Counted from the first letter of the stretch, positions 12,735 through 24,068 are shown. The stretch is 64,000 nucleotides of DNA from Psilocybe azurescens (GCA_023853785.1 JAJIRX010000496.1:372001-436000); one strand, 5' to 3'. Notes: a model not told the origin generated them from the letters alone. Numbers and translations: made by a program.

Positions 12735-13700
12735 ATGCAGTCCCCCTCAAGTTCCAACTCTGAAAGTGCTCGCTCCAGTTCTTTCGAGAGAAAGAAAGCA
12801 AAGTCGAAACGCACTGTCAATAAGCTCAAGCATATCCCTCGGGGAGTGAGTCGAGTCTACTCCAGTATAATTGAAAGATATTTGACTTTTTTTTTTTTAG
12901 TTTTTAAGAACGACTTCGCGTAAGATATACTATTTCATGTTTTTCAATCATTAATTATTCATTCATACGCTCAGGCGCTTAAAACCTGGTCCACCTGAAC
13001 AGCATCCACCCTTTCGCAGCACACCACTCGCCCCCACAGACAGGGAAGCTCCTTATCCCCAGCTCTCCAATATCCGTGTTCGTTCTTCTAAGGTTGTCAA
13101 GTCGTTGCCTCCTTGTGACACTCCATCGGTCAATCCGGTCCTTTCAAACCAACCCATCATTTGCACGCGCATGCACACACCCGACGCAGCTTATTTTCCA
13201 AACGCATTACATCCTTCAGGTCCTTACTTGACAGAACCTATGTCCGATATGGCAGCTCTTTACTCGTATATCCCCCAGCTCAAGCCGAGCAAGTCGCTCG
13301 ATATTCGACTAACATACTCTCCATAAATCCTATGTCTGCGTCGACAGGCTACGTACAGGTTTTTCAAGGAGTTGATTTTGAAAGAGTTCCCAACGGCGGT
13401 TCCAATGCTGATTTTGGAACAGAAGTCGACTACCGTAATGCGAGGATCGACAACCATGATGATCTTCAATTCTATCAGGAGATGAGGGGAGACCTTCAAT
13501 TTTTCTCATACCAGCAAGAAGGCTCTGTTTCTACAGAAAGTGACCTGTCTAACACCCCTCAGCTTAGCAATTATCAAACTCACTTTGGGTCCGACTTCCA
13601 CTCGTCGCCAGTATCCGACTATAACATCGCAAACTCCGCTCGGAGTTGGTCTTTAACTTCGCCCACTGAGGACACAGCGTACTACGGCGAAGGCCATTGA
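12735..13700 (+). CDS. Unrecognised protein, possible regulator; exon structure uncertain
   Basis: A likely gene of unknown function. The first exon (12735-12864) encodes a Ser-rich start, a basic stretch (FERKKAKSKRTVNKLKHIPR) and an uncertain join. A 19-nt exon at 12901-12919 and a longer exon from 12975 can be linked in phase. The C-terminal part, 13330-13700, encodes an acidic, Tyr/Ser-rich tail ending AYYGEGH. The frame between about 13285 and 13390 needs a further intron or a base change, and no clean choice was found. The basic KHIPR motif resembles the start of fungal HMG-box domains, but the rest of an HMG box is absent. It could be a degenerate transcription-factor gene or a lineage-specific protein. 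Confidence 0.4.
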
Positions 13701-14105
13701 TATTACCACATTCATTTTATCTTCAGTCGGGCTTTGTACTAATCACCGTTTCGATTTGTATTTTTGATGAGCCCTGGCGGCACCGAGCTTCGAGTATACG
13801 AACTGGATACGAGTTTCATATTATGTACCTTTGTATTAACTTTATGCATTCCTCTCTACTTTACCATATGTATTTAATACTGTTCTTATTATAAATATAT
13901 GATTATCTATTTAGAATTGACAACGAATGGAAATTCAACTTTGATTGTGGGCGACGGTTGACCTCAGTTGGCAGACCTCATATTGCGACTCACGTGACTT
14001 TAGTTATGTACATGTAAACGTTCCTGGTAAACATGACTAAATACGAGCTGAACGCAGCGAAATGTTCGCGAGTCTTGCCGTCGTTGTAACTTACTAGCTC
14101 TCACT

Positions 14106-14550
14106 ATGCCAGTCCCTTGGGAAGCCCTGATTCCGTTCGGTGCGTGAATATTTACTGACGCTTGGATCAAGTTTCTGAAACGTGTAGTAGGTCTTCTGAC
14201 CGCTATGTTCGGTGTGGCTGGAACACTCGTTAATGTAACTCAACGGGCACAAAATCAGGGAAAGGTACGGGATAGAAGAGGAACTCGGAATTTCCGATAT
14301 GTCTGTCTAACCCTGCCACTTCTCATAGCCTCCTCGATACTCTATTGATAACTGGGATACCATGATGATGAAACGCGACAAACAATTGACAGGTCATACT
14401 CGAGGACAATCGGTGAGTACAACTTTCTCTTTCATACCCCAAACACAAACACACGCGCGGACTCAATCTTTCCTTTATGTATAGGCGAACCCTGTTGCTC
14501 CCTCGGAATTCTCGAAGAATAGCGTCTGGACAGCAGACCAGCTTCTGTAA
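14106..14550 (+). CDS. NADH:ubiquinone oxidoreductase MWFE subunit (NDUFA1-like)
   Basis: Single-pass accessory subunit of mitochondrial complex I. The gene is split into four short exons: 14106-14139, 14191-14264, 14329-14412 and 14485-14550, which give 85 residues in perfect phase. The start MPVPWEALIPFG and the following hydrophobic GLLTAMFGVAGTL segment match fungal MWFE; the matrix side carries PPRYSIDNWDTMMMKRD and the conserved LTG-RGQ stretch. The longest exon is 84 nt, so no open-frame scan reveals it. Introns are 50-72 nt. Two more complex I genes lie within 9 kb to the right. Confidence 0.9.
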
Positions 14551-14554
14551 TTGC

Positions 14555-16240
14555 TACCTTGGTTCTGTTGTAATCTTCCGGAATCCCATATAGATCTATT
14601 CGACTGCGATGTATTGGCAAAGCATCTCCTCTAGGAAATCCTACTAAATGAAAACATTTGTTAGATATCCATCTCCTCGAGGGCGAGATTGCGACCACGT
14701 TCTTTTCCATGTATTCCCACAACGCAATTCGGTGTCCGGTGGAAAGATTCTCTGCAGAATTTCTATTGGTGTCAATCAAATTCTTCACGATAATTCTTCA
14801 AATGAACTCCAAAGCCTGGTATCGTTCCCATGGAACAAAGTGCGAGCCTCTCAACTCGGCCCCGACTACCGAGTCGACATACTTCGACGTCCACTTCACT
14901 TCATTTTCATATTTATGGGGGAGAGTTTGCCCAAAGATCTCTAGCCTTTTCCAGATCGTGGCGTGTTTTAACCCCGTCCGCCACTGAACAAAACACTCAT
15001 GACCAAAATTCGCATCTAGTTATTGAATTCACTTGCAGCGTGTTGGGCCTCCGGCTGTCATGCGATGCAGCTGACGGATACAGCAGGGGTCTGTGCTGCA
15101 TAGGTTTATTGGTTCTGGAACCACGCGATTTTTGAAACCGTGTAGCGTTGTCATTCATGGCGGTGCACCTGAACTACCTGATTCCCACTTTCTAGAACCA
15201 GAATTCATGGAATTTAGAGAAGATGTATGATGCACCACTTCTTCAACTGGATCCCCTTCAGCACAGGCATGCACAGACGTGTGATCTATATGCTGCTTAT
15301 TTGCCATCGCAATCGGAAATTTTCAACATGCAAATAAACTATGTACCATCGGAGATGAAGCAATGTCTCCTTAGTCCTAAGAGAAGCTAGAACCTTACCT
15401 GACTGGTTTTAGAGCTTTACCTTACGCCGAACACCAATGGACGCTAGAGACATGTATTTCGCTTGGAATAGGAATGCCCTGTCACGACTCATCAAGCGAT
15501 CTCATAAATATATTCGCACATTTCTTCTATAATCTCTTTGCCCCAATGAAGAACGTATTTCCGAACTGCCTGCAGGCTTCGTGTATTCCACGATGGTGGC
15601 TCATTTGGAGCAGGAATATAAGGATTCCTTCGCCCTTGCATTTCTATAGCACCGTCCGCGGCATACACCTGGTACGGAGCATACAATGCATACGAAATCA
15701 AAAGGGTTTGAAGATTAAGGAGGCGTAACCCAAATGGAACCTTATACTGTGGCCAAACCAAGAAGGCCTCGCTCCATAAAGGTCACGGGGATGCCGGGGC
15801 GTCACGGGCGAGCGCTTACATAGGTCGCTACCTTTCGATGCTAAGCTTGGATTAAAGATCCCGCGATTGGCGTATAGGTGCAAAAACGATGCCATAACGT
15901 CCAAGTGTTCAGTGTCGTAAACCGATAATAAAAGGGAATTTTACTTCGAACTGGTTCCGACTACGGATACCGGACCGCGAGATTAGGAGGCCATACTATG
16001 TAATTGAAAGTCGCCAACTTGGAGTTGGGAGTTGCGGAAATGAAAACAGACACGGCCTAACGGAGCCTGATACCCAGGCTAGAAGAGATGAAGATCCTAG
16101 TACGATGCATCGGGAGCACATATGTTGTATTTCTTGACTCACGGTGTGGCGTCTATTCCGAACTTCCAATTGTTTCATCCCCCCCCCTTCAAAAGGTCGG
16201 TACGCTCTTGCCTCTTGTTGATGTCGACTGATTATCACGT
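14555..16240 (-). pseudogene. Decayed minus-strand coding relic
   Basis: Several protein-like stretches line up on the minus strand but cannot be joined. The stretch 14520-14790 reads as protein with an in-frame TGA just upstream (about 14799), beyond which YVDSVVGAELRGS-type sequence continues in the same frame. A second stretch, about 15490-15760, is rich in aromatic residues and encodes a partly hydrophobic segment. I do not recognise the family. The internal stop and the lack of clean splice joins suggest a decayed gene rather than a working one. It could also be a gene damaged only by sequencing error. Confidence 0.3.
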
Positions 16241-16879
16241 CCAAGCCTACCCGCGTAAGACATACATTAGGACAACCGTGGAACTTGATTTGTATATTTA
16301 GTCACTTGACTGTATATGTAAGGATTGATTGCCTCCCAATATCCTCCACCGATGATCCACCGCCTTCATGTTTCCTTAACGGTTCTAGTGCATTGAGCTG
16401 AGTTGAGGTTAAATGGAAATAATCAGAAACTGGAGAGCTTGATCACACTGCGGTCGACTGTCGCTTCAGGGTTCTCAGTTGGGTTTCAAAGTTTGACTCT
16501 GCTCTCTGCATTTATTCTTCACACGGTGGGAAAGGCATCACCCGATGAGCACTTGACCTCGTTGGGCACGCCGAGGGTTCATACACACAGATTCCGCGTC
16601 TCTAAATCGTCCATGACAAAGGAAACAAGAAGGACGGGCAAGGGCCGTGCGATTGCCGACATCGAAAGCTGCGCGTACAGAAGGCTTCTCCGAGTCAGCC
16701 TTCGTAAAGCAAAGTCCAGATATCAGTACTCAGAGCTTACCCATTAATTTCTGGTAGCCGAGAGAACTTAGAAGAGTCGCCGCAGGTTTTCAAAGACATG
16801 CTGATGACACATTTAAAAGCCCGATGGTGCTCTTTTAAATTGGCCGGTCTGAGCCTTGAGGTCTTGCTAATGGCATACA

Positions 16880-18110
16880 TTCTCGGTGTCGAAATGGAAG
16901 GGAAGAACCAGGAGGGGTCTGAAAATCAGGAATGTAGTGGGCGTCCGATTTACGTACATTCCGGGATTCCCTAAGTGAATGTGACCTTCCCCTCCTTGAG
17001 GCGGTCGACAAGTTACAACGACATCCCAGATGTTTGTACAAGGTTGTTTAGGCAATTCGGAAGCAAAATATCGAGCGGAAGAGGAAGTGACCACTTGTTG
17101 GGCAAGGTCGTTCGGGCAGTTCAGAAGCAAAACATTAGAAAGAAGAGGAATTACCTCAAGGTGGTCGACAACGACAGGACCCCTGAAAGTACTATAAAAT
17201 CCCTGAGGCCGATCCGGATAGAAATTGAGAAAAATTCGTCTAAGGCCTTAGGTCTGTCCGGATAGTTTTTTGGAATTTGAGCAAAAACCCTCAGGTCAGC
17301 GGTCCGGATAGAAAACTGGCCCGGCCAGGAGGCCTGACCCGACTCCGGATAGAAATTTGAAAAAGTCCCACCTAGGAGTCGATCTCAAGGTTATAGAGAG
17401 AAACTTAACAGTGCTATAATGCAAACCACTAAGCTAAATCAACTTTCTTCATAGCACAGTTCTAGTAGTAATCTAGAGTAAATAATGAATGGGCAGTATA
17501 TTGCTTACAAAAATTTCTGCGTTCCAGAAACCGCTCCATAACCTATCTTACCACAAATTCAACGTCATTCTACAAATCTTTTCAGTCAAGACTACCACTT
17601 ACGAATGCAATCCCCCATCATCCTTCCTCCGTTCTCTCAAGCACGCACCAGAACTCACCCAAAATGGTCTCAAGATTTTACAGACGATATGAATATATTT
17701 AAGCAGCTAAAGGATAATCTGCAGAAAGTCTTACGGGCTGTAAAGGCGTTCGGGAAGCCGAAGACATTTGCTGAGGATGACGAGTGAGGATGACGAGTAG
17801 GCCAGGCAAGTTCAAAATACAAGTATAGAATTTTTCTTGCATGTAATTCTTTCTAATTTTTATTCTACGGCTCCCTTAAATCACATCAAAGGTTTCCGGA
17901 GCGAAATTTATGAATTTTGGCCTTAAATTTTAATTTTTACAGTCCTGGGATATGCTGCAGGTCACGTCCGGATAAAAATTGCTCATCTCGCAGGCCTTAG
18001 CCCCCATCCGGATAAAATTTGGCCAAAACTGTCCGGATAAAAACGTGAAATTTTGGCCTCAGGCATCTGAGGGTACTTTCAGGGGTCCTACAACGACGCC
18101 ACAGAAACTT
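16880..18110. repeat. Repeat block with CCGGATA motifs and inverted 17-bp ends
   Basis: The motif CCGGATA followed by A/G-rich sequence occurs seven times in the same orientation: 17214, 17258, 17304, 17345, 17968, 18008 and 18033. The 17-mer aggacccctgaaagtac at 17176-17192 is present as an exact reverse complement at 18073-18089. Degenerate direct repeats of a gaagcaaaa-n-agaggaa unit occur at about 17060, 17125 and 18145. The 550 bp between the two motif clusters carries only short frames. This looks like a non-autonomous mobile or satellite-like element; its true ends were not found. Confidence 0.55.
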
Positions 18111-18323
18111 GCAGGATAATGTCATATGGGCAATTGTAAAACATCCAGAGAAAGAGGAAGTTAATATGGCAGATGGCAACAGTGGAGTTGATGAGCTCCA
18201 CCCCAGTCCCGACAAGAATCTACAGGCAAGTCGGAGTACGCATGGGGCGCTGGTTTCCCGCAAACAAAATAAAATCAGAGCCAGGGCCTCGTTAAGGGCA
18301 TAGTACAGAAAGTGTAAAACATA

Positions 18324-20223
18324 TCAACAAACGTCGATATTGATGGCTGTCCGCAGCCATGAATACATCTCTCGTTTAGGCTGTGTCCAGTTCGCGCTCT
18401 CCTCTGCAGAAGGTTCGTCTAGGAATCCATATCTCTTCTCCTTTAGAAATCCTTGAGAGAATCCGAGCAAGCCCGAATCCAAGTTGTTGGCGCCCTCCAG
18501 CTCGAGGGCGCAGTCTAGAATAAGGCCGTGTCGCGAATGAATTTTCATAGCCTGCGGATCGAAGGACCTGAGTATGAGCACCGCTAGCATGAGAAAATGA
18601 CTTACCACTTTCCCCCATGCGAATTCCTTAACTAGGGACTGAGTGAATTCTGGCGTTTGCCCATACATCCAAGTCCATGTCTAGATCGGTATGATCGGGA
18701 GCTGTTAATGGTAACAACTGATGATAAGTGCTCACCGCCAACTCATCCATGCCTTTCTTGATGTATTCTATGTTCTTGATGTCTTCAGAGTCGTACACGA
18801 TGCACGGCTGTTTCCAGACACCCCAAAAAAATCAGTGTGAGGACTGCGCTGCGATAGAGAGGGGATAATACCTTGCTTGTTACGCCATATTCCCTCCGGA
18901 ATTGCTCCACAACCGCAGAGCTAAAGCTCTCATGTGTTACGCTGGCATCAAACCGCTGCAAGTTACACACAGGTGACCGGACAGATCCGACACCTTTCGT
19001 GACGATGCTTCCCTATATGTCCCAGGAAACTGGTCAGAAATGGGGTACAAGACAGCGTAAAATCATGGTTGAAGCATGCGTGCATGATAGGGTCGTCGCA
19101 AGATAGTAACAGTGCTCTCGGCGCGATATGGCGATAATCACAATATCAATGTGACCGAATGAAAATAGTATCATGAACGACTAGATCCGTAGTTCGGAGG
19201 TACTTTAACCCCATCGATGGAGGAGAAGTACAAGACCCACATGTTTAAGTTGTGGGCGCAAGACGTCACCCAATGTACCCAATTTGGTTGAGATCAACAT
19301 CGTGCCATGGTGGTACGCACGACTGTTGACAATTTTATAGGCTGATCCTGAAACGTGAGAGAGATCAGAAGTTAAGCATATCTCGCGGGGCCAGGAGGAG
19401 AAGAGACGGAAGACGCCAGATTTGACGGCGGAAATGGAATTCGACAAGTGACTGCTCGTGTTATTACTCAAACTGACAGAGAGACTTATCTTTTCTGTCC
19501 CGACGCATATGTCGTTCCTGTCATTGAGCCTGGCATCTATGCCGAGCGTTCTGACAGCACCAAGTACCAGTCTACCTGTAGCATGACGATCAAAAGATGT
19601 TCGAGGGAGATGTATTGAGAAATTTGTGTTCCCGAGATCCTGGTGAATATGTTATGGAGTTTTCCAGTGAGAAAATCGATGCTGAAACTTACGTGGTATA
19701 CGGTCCCTCCTCCACTTCTTCTGCGTATGAAAGGAATGCCGGTAGAATGAAGGGCTGGGAAGTTAACCTCCGTCCATGGATTTTGATTTCTACCGATGAC
19801 AACGCACGGGGAGTCGCGGTATATCAGTAGAAGGGGTGTAGTTGGAGAACAATGGCGGAATATCCTACACGCCAAAGAGAAGCAACGCCCATCACATCCA
19901 AGATAAGAAAAGATGTCCAAGATAAGAAAAGAAAAGAGAATATCGAGTAAGATATCCAAAATTAGTAAGATCAAGATGACGTTTCAAGCCGCCAACAAAC
20001 ATACTTACCAATCTTCCACAGTTAAATTGAAGTAAGGGTCCGAGGAGGCAGACAAGTATATGTCGTGGTTCTGGCTAAGTCCCGGAGTGGGCCCAGCCTT
20101 CACGACGCTGGTTGTAGATAAGCTGCGCAAATTATGCTTTATCTTGGAGCATGAATGGAGTGATTTAATGTGAATGAACTCTTTTGTCTTTAGGCGCGTT
20201 GTGCGATGCGTTGCATGCCACAT
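18324..20223 (-). CDS. Lipoate-protein ligase / lipoyltransferase (AIM22/LIPT1-like)
   Basis: Mitochondrial enzyme that attaches lipoic acid to E2 and H proteins. Eight exons: 20009-20223, 19693-19864, 19490-19639, 19241-19354, 18872-19012, 18736-18807, 18606-18680, 18324-18551, giving 388 residues with every phase closed. The N-terminus is basic and Ser-rich, fitting a mitochondrial presequence. Signatures: VVIGRNQNPWTEVN, RRRSGGGTVYHDLGN, then the catalytic-lysine motif KVSGSAYK, AYHHGTML, and a C-terminal accessory domain. The KVSGSAYK motif appears only if the third intron is AT-AC: it starts ATAAGT after the catalytic Lys codon (19489) and ends CAC at 19355. A GT-AG choice loses a residue and breaks the motif. 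The start codon lies 296 bp from the divergent NDUFAF3 gene. Confidence 0.93.
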
Positions 20224-20519
20224 AGTTCTAGCAAGAATTTACCGACAACTCGGCGAAGTCGACTGCAGCACAATTGGGCAAAAAAATTAGGACGCTGCGA
20301 GGTTCCCCTTGATATGATGAGCCCCAGATATTAGCAGCAGCGAGCAAAGGTGGTGGTAGTTAGCAATCAAGATGTTTGTTCATTGCGGGTTAATTCCAAG
20401 CTTTCGTTCAAACCACCCAGGGCCGCCGGCTTGCTGATCGTAGGGTTAAGGTTCACACCACAACATTCTTTCTATCAGTTGAAAGTTCGCATATTCTTCA
20501 GCTTTCTTATCAGCGCGCA

Positions 20520-21308
20520 ATGGTTTCTCGACCGGTTCTGCGTAGCTTGGGGCATTCTCATGCTCTACACAGGACAGTGTACAGCTCAGTGTTATCGACG
20601 TCACGTCTTGTCGGACCCAAGTGCACATCTACGACTACTACTACTACTACTACGCGGCTGTGTCAGGCTTTCCGAGCCCAGGGTCTGCACACGACAAGCG
20701 CTGTTCGGGACAGCTCGTTCACGAATCTCCTGGCAGACGATGGCAACCCACCGCCGGTGCAGGTGTCCTCGATCTCGGACGCCTGGATCCAGCTGGCGGA
20801 CGGGCTTATTCTGCCCGGCGCGTGTATGTTCCTCGAAGGCAAGGTGTTTCTGTGGGACGTGCCGAAAACGGATTTGAAGTCCAGGATCACGGAGGAGAGA
20901 TGGAAAGGGTGGAGTGGGGATCTGTTCCAGATTCTGGAAGTGGTGACTCCGAAGCCTGGTAAGTCCACTGAAACGCGAAGAGATGCTACGTTTCCTTGTC
21001 GCTTTTGTAATGCTTTGCTTGCTTTCTACAGAAATGCTTCTACTGGGCACTGGAAAGACACTCGTACCACCGCCAGCCTTCTTGCGGACATATCTAAGTG
21101 GTCTAGGCATACAGCTAGAGATCATGGATACGGTGACCCTTCATTTTGTCAAGTTCGAATTTGTGGTTCTTACATACGCATTTTTCAGAGAAATGCTTGT
21201 TCTACATATAATTTGTTATCTGAGGAAGGACGGCGCGTCGCTGCTGCTCTTTTGCCATTCTCGCCTTACTCGTGGCCCAAAACAACGCCACCAAACAACG
21301 CCACCTAG
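20520..21308 (+). CDS. Complex I assembly factor NDUFAF3 homologue (DUF498)
   Basis: Mitochondrial assembly factor for respiratory complex I. Exons 20520-20958, 21032-21132 and 21189-21308 close in phase, giving 219 residues. The first 60 residues are basic with a Thr run, fitting a presequence. The DUF498 core is clear: GLILPGACMFLEG, LLLGTGKTLVPPP, then GIQLEIMDTRNACSTYNLL, ending in EEGRRVAAALLP. The poly-Thr run comes from a CTA/ACT trinucleotide repeat near 20633-20655. It is divergent from the lipoate ligase and convergent with the small gene at 21580. Confidence 0.92.
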   Translation: MVSRPVLRSLGHSHALHRTVYSSVLSTSRLVGPKCTSTTTTTTTTRLCQAFRAQGLHTTSAVRDSSFTNLLADDGNPPPVQVSSISDAWIQLADGLILPGACMFLEGKVFLWDVPKTDLKSRITEERWKGWSGDLFQILEVVTPKPGKSTETRRDATFPCRFCNALLAFYRNASTGHWKDTRTTASLLADISKWSRHTARDHGYGDPSFCQVRICGSYIRIFQRNACSTYNLLSEEGRRVAAALLPFSPYSWPKTTPPNNAT

Positions 21309-21579
21309 TCCACGTTCATAGCTATGTCCAGTAGTCCCATGGGGCTGACTGCCCACACATGATATTGACGCCTCCAAATACTCGTCTATCACTGGCAATC
21401 TAACTTCCTGGTTCAAAGATTTGTTTACAATCCTCCTCGTTGGTATACTATATACAAAAATAAATGGAACGACGGCTACAACTCATGTGTGTGCATTTAG
21501 GAATTCGGTTGGGTGTCCACCCGAGTAACTATCATTGTACATTTGTCTTCGAAAAAGCTATAAAATGGGCCGCGGGCGA

Positions 21580-22297
21580 CTACTCTGGTTGGACATTAGG
21601 AGACGCGCTCTCGGACGGTTCTTCTTCTAATTCTTGTGCTTTGCGTTTTCCTTTATTATTGCTGCTCGCATGTTCGGCTGCGCGACTTGGTGGTGGCGGT
21701 GGTTCATCCTCATCATCAATCACTGGTGGAAGTGTATACGTGATTGGAAGAAGTTCGCCTGTAGATTCATTTTTGTACGTTCGTTGAAGAATACCATGCG
21801 CAGAAGGCAACAAACAATGCAGTTTTATATTGAGAAAAAGGCGAGACGAAACACCATGGATGATGGTAGCAGACGAGTAGTGGATGTAGCTGCTTACCGG
21901 TGTCTTTTTCGCGGGGTTGCAGAAATATGGCCTCCCATCCCGCGAGGCCCGAATCACGCAGTGTTTTTTGGGGCTCGAGGGTTTCATATTCGCCGGTTGG
22001 CTTCCCTCTGTCTTTCTTTGCGCGACACAGCTCAAAGTCATCCACGGTGTCGATGTTGAGATCTGGAGGTTCCATGGCCAGCACGTCAAGCGCGTCCTCA
22101 GCTACGTCTGCCTTGAGTGCTGAGAGCGTATCTGCTTTGACCTCAGCTATCGTTGTTGTGGGTGGAATGCTTGAGAGCATGATGGTGAGTTTGTGGGTTT
22201 TCACTTGGAGGTGGTGAACTTTGGCTATTCGAGGAGGCTATACATAAAAGAACGTTTAGTTCACATGTATCATAATATCATGAGATGAGCGTACCAT
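21580..22297 (-). CDS. Small conserved-looking protein, ubiquitin-like N-terminus
   Basis: Function unknown. Exons: 22295-22297, 21898-22237 and 21580-21758, giving 173 residues. The first exon appears to be the ATG codon alone, followed by an intron with a CTAAAC branch-like site; the second exon opens PPRIAKVHHLQVKTHKLTIM. The pattern of beta-strand, TTTIAEVKADTLSAL helix and later acidic strand resembles a ubiquitin-like fold. The C-terminus is acidic and Pro-rich (DDEDEPPPPPS) with a basic KGKRKAQ patch. An alternative is a later start at the internal Met near residue 20. It sits between two complex I genes, 246 bp from the NDUFA8 start. Confidence 0.65.
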
Positions 22298-22543
22298 GTC
22301 TATATATTGTTCCTTTCTACTACGGGCGTTGAGTACTGAGTGTGTATTCAACGCGTCGGTGAGACGCGAGTAGGTATAATGACCATTGAAACTCCGCTTG
22401 CGCAATTCCCACTGTCTTCGCTTCCTCCCGACCACTACCGTCGCTCGTCACTGTCTTTGTTATAAGGTCTCTTTAAGGGGGACAGGACTTGAAATAACGC
22501 ACCTTTCTCTTCTCTTCTCCCCTTCTCCAGGCAGGCAGACAAT

Positions 22544-23313
22544 ATGAGCGCCACACACGCACAAGGAGGAGTGTACCCTCCGAAGGACTATGTCGAACCC
22601 GCGTCCATGCCGGCGAACATCCCCACGTCGACGAGGTCGGTGCGACGAGCGGCCCGCTGAAAAGCGCATCCTTCTTCATTGGAGCGTATTGCAAGGAGTA
22701 TAATGGTGCGTACGCGTGTTTGCTTGCCATTGACGGCGGGTGCTTGGTGTGCTAATGTGTGGTTGTATTTTGTGCTTGTGCAGAGGATTTCATGCTTTGC
22801 AAGAATGAAAATCGGGACCCTGGACACTGTTTGAAGGAAGGGCGGAAGGTGACGCGGTGTGCTATCGATCTGTGGGTATCTGGGGACTATGTTTGTTGGA
22901 TTGTTGTTGCTGAGCTGATTCGTCTTATTCCGTGGATAGGATCACCAAAATGCGAGAGAACTGCGCGCAACAGTTTGACGCCCACTGGGACTGCTTAGAG
23001 AAGAAGAACCAGGTATGTAGCCGGATTATTTAATGTCCTTCCGTCCATCGGAGACGACCAAGAGTCTTTTTAATTTATCCATCGCAGGAGTTCTACCTTT
23101 GCCGTAAACCTGAACGAAAGCTCAACGCGTGTATGTTCGAGAAGCTTGTAAGTCAACACCATTTAATACTTCCCGATCATTCTATGATATTGGATATCAC
23201 CATTTACTCATTGGCTTCTACAGGGTCTGACAAAAACCATCCCGGGATCACCGCCAGGCCAGACTCAAATACACGAGGTGCAGAACCCTATATACAAGCC
23301 AATTCAGAAATAG
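22544..23313 (+). CDS. NADH:ubiquinone oxidoreductase NDUFA8 (PGIV, 19-21 kDa) subunit
   Basis: Accessory complex I subunit of the intermembrane-space side, folded through disulphides by the Mia40 pathway. Exons: 22544-22705, 22784-22871, 22940-23012, 23088-23147, 23224-23313. Four CX9C motifs are visible: CKEYNEDFMLC, CKNENRDPGHC, CAQQFDAHWDC and CRKPERKLNAC, the hallmark of this subunit. The N-terminus (YPPKDY) and the late GLTKTIPG segment also fit. The first exon has one frame break at the C run 22621-22624, between MPANIP and HVDEVG; one more C restores it. Four intact CX9C motifs downstream argue that the gene is functional and the break is a sequencing error. Confidence 0.93.
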
Positions 23314-24068
23314 AGAAGGACGCCGAAGATGGCATCAGCGTCATATATACATACCAATACAACACTTGGTGGAAGGCCGGCCATATCAGAATGAATGGTG
23401 CTTATTCCCTGTAGAACATCCTGTGCAGTGTGCATTGTGTATTTGACTCTAGAGAGCGGAGGAAGAAAGCATTATTCGCCTTTTTTATTTTTTATATTGG
23501 GTCGGATGCATGCATCCATACCACTGGGGTCAGACTTGGTCGTGAAACGGTCGAAAACGCAGTACGCCTTTTCATTCTGTATGTCATCCTGGCGGGCGGA
23601 GCGTGGTTATTCTAATCGTCTATTTCGTGGAGCATACCTTTGTGTGCATAGTTGGCATCTCTGCAGGATTACTGAATGTGTCTGGGACTGGTCCATCTTT
23701 GGAATAAATTGTCATGATCTCGATATATGCGAAAGCAAGCCATGATGCATGATTCCTCGGCCGCAAGTTCTGTTTAGATGCAAATTTGGCATTCGAAAGC
23801 ATCGGAACTGGGGACCAGACTATGGAAGATTTCTATTACATCATTGCGTCTGGGTTCTCTTTTCTTATCAAGAAGAGAGCATATAATGAATTTATTAGCG
23901 TACATACTTAATGTCGACAATGTAGTCTGACCCAAGACTGATCAACTTCTTGGTAGAAGCTGTTGCCAAATAATGACAACCAGGGACGGGCCGAATAGAG
24001 AGAAATATACACTGAAGACTCATTAAAATTTAGACTCGACCACTTCAAAGGAAAAGGGAACAGGAGCC
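23314..24068. other. Intergenic region
   Basis: About 750 bp between NDUFA8 and the nucleolar-protein gene, both on the plus strand. It should contain the NDUFA8 3' UTR and the promoter of the downstream gene. Short open frames here have no recognisable content. Confidence 0.5.

Noticed and set aside
19354..19484. GT-AG intron in the lipoate ligase at the same place as the AT-AC one
   Set aside because: It is in phase but replaces the catalytic-lysine motif K-V-S-G-S-A with K-I-R-S-A, which is one residue short and not seen in the family.
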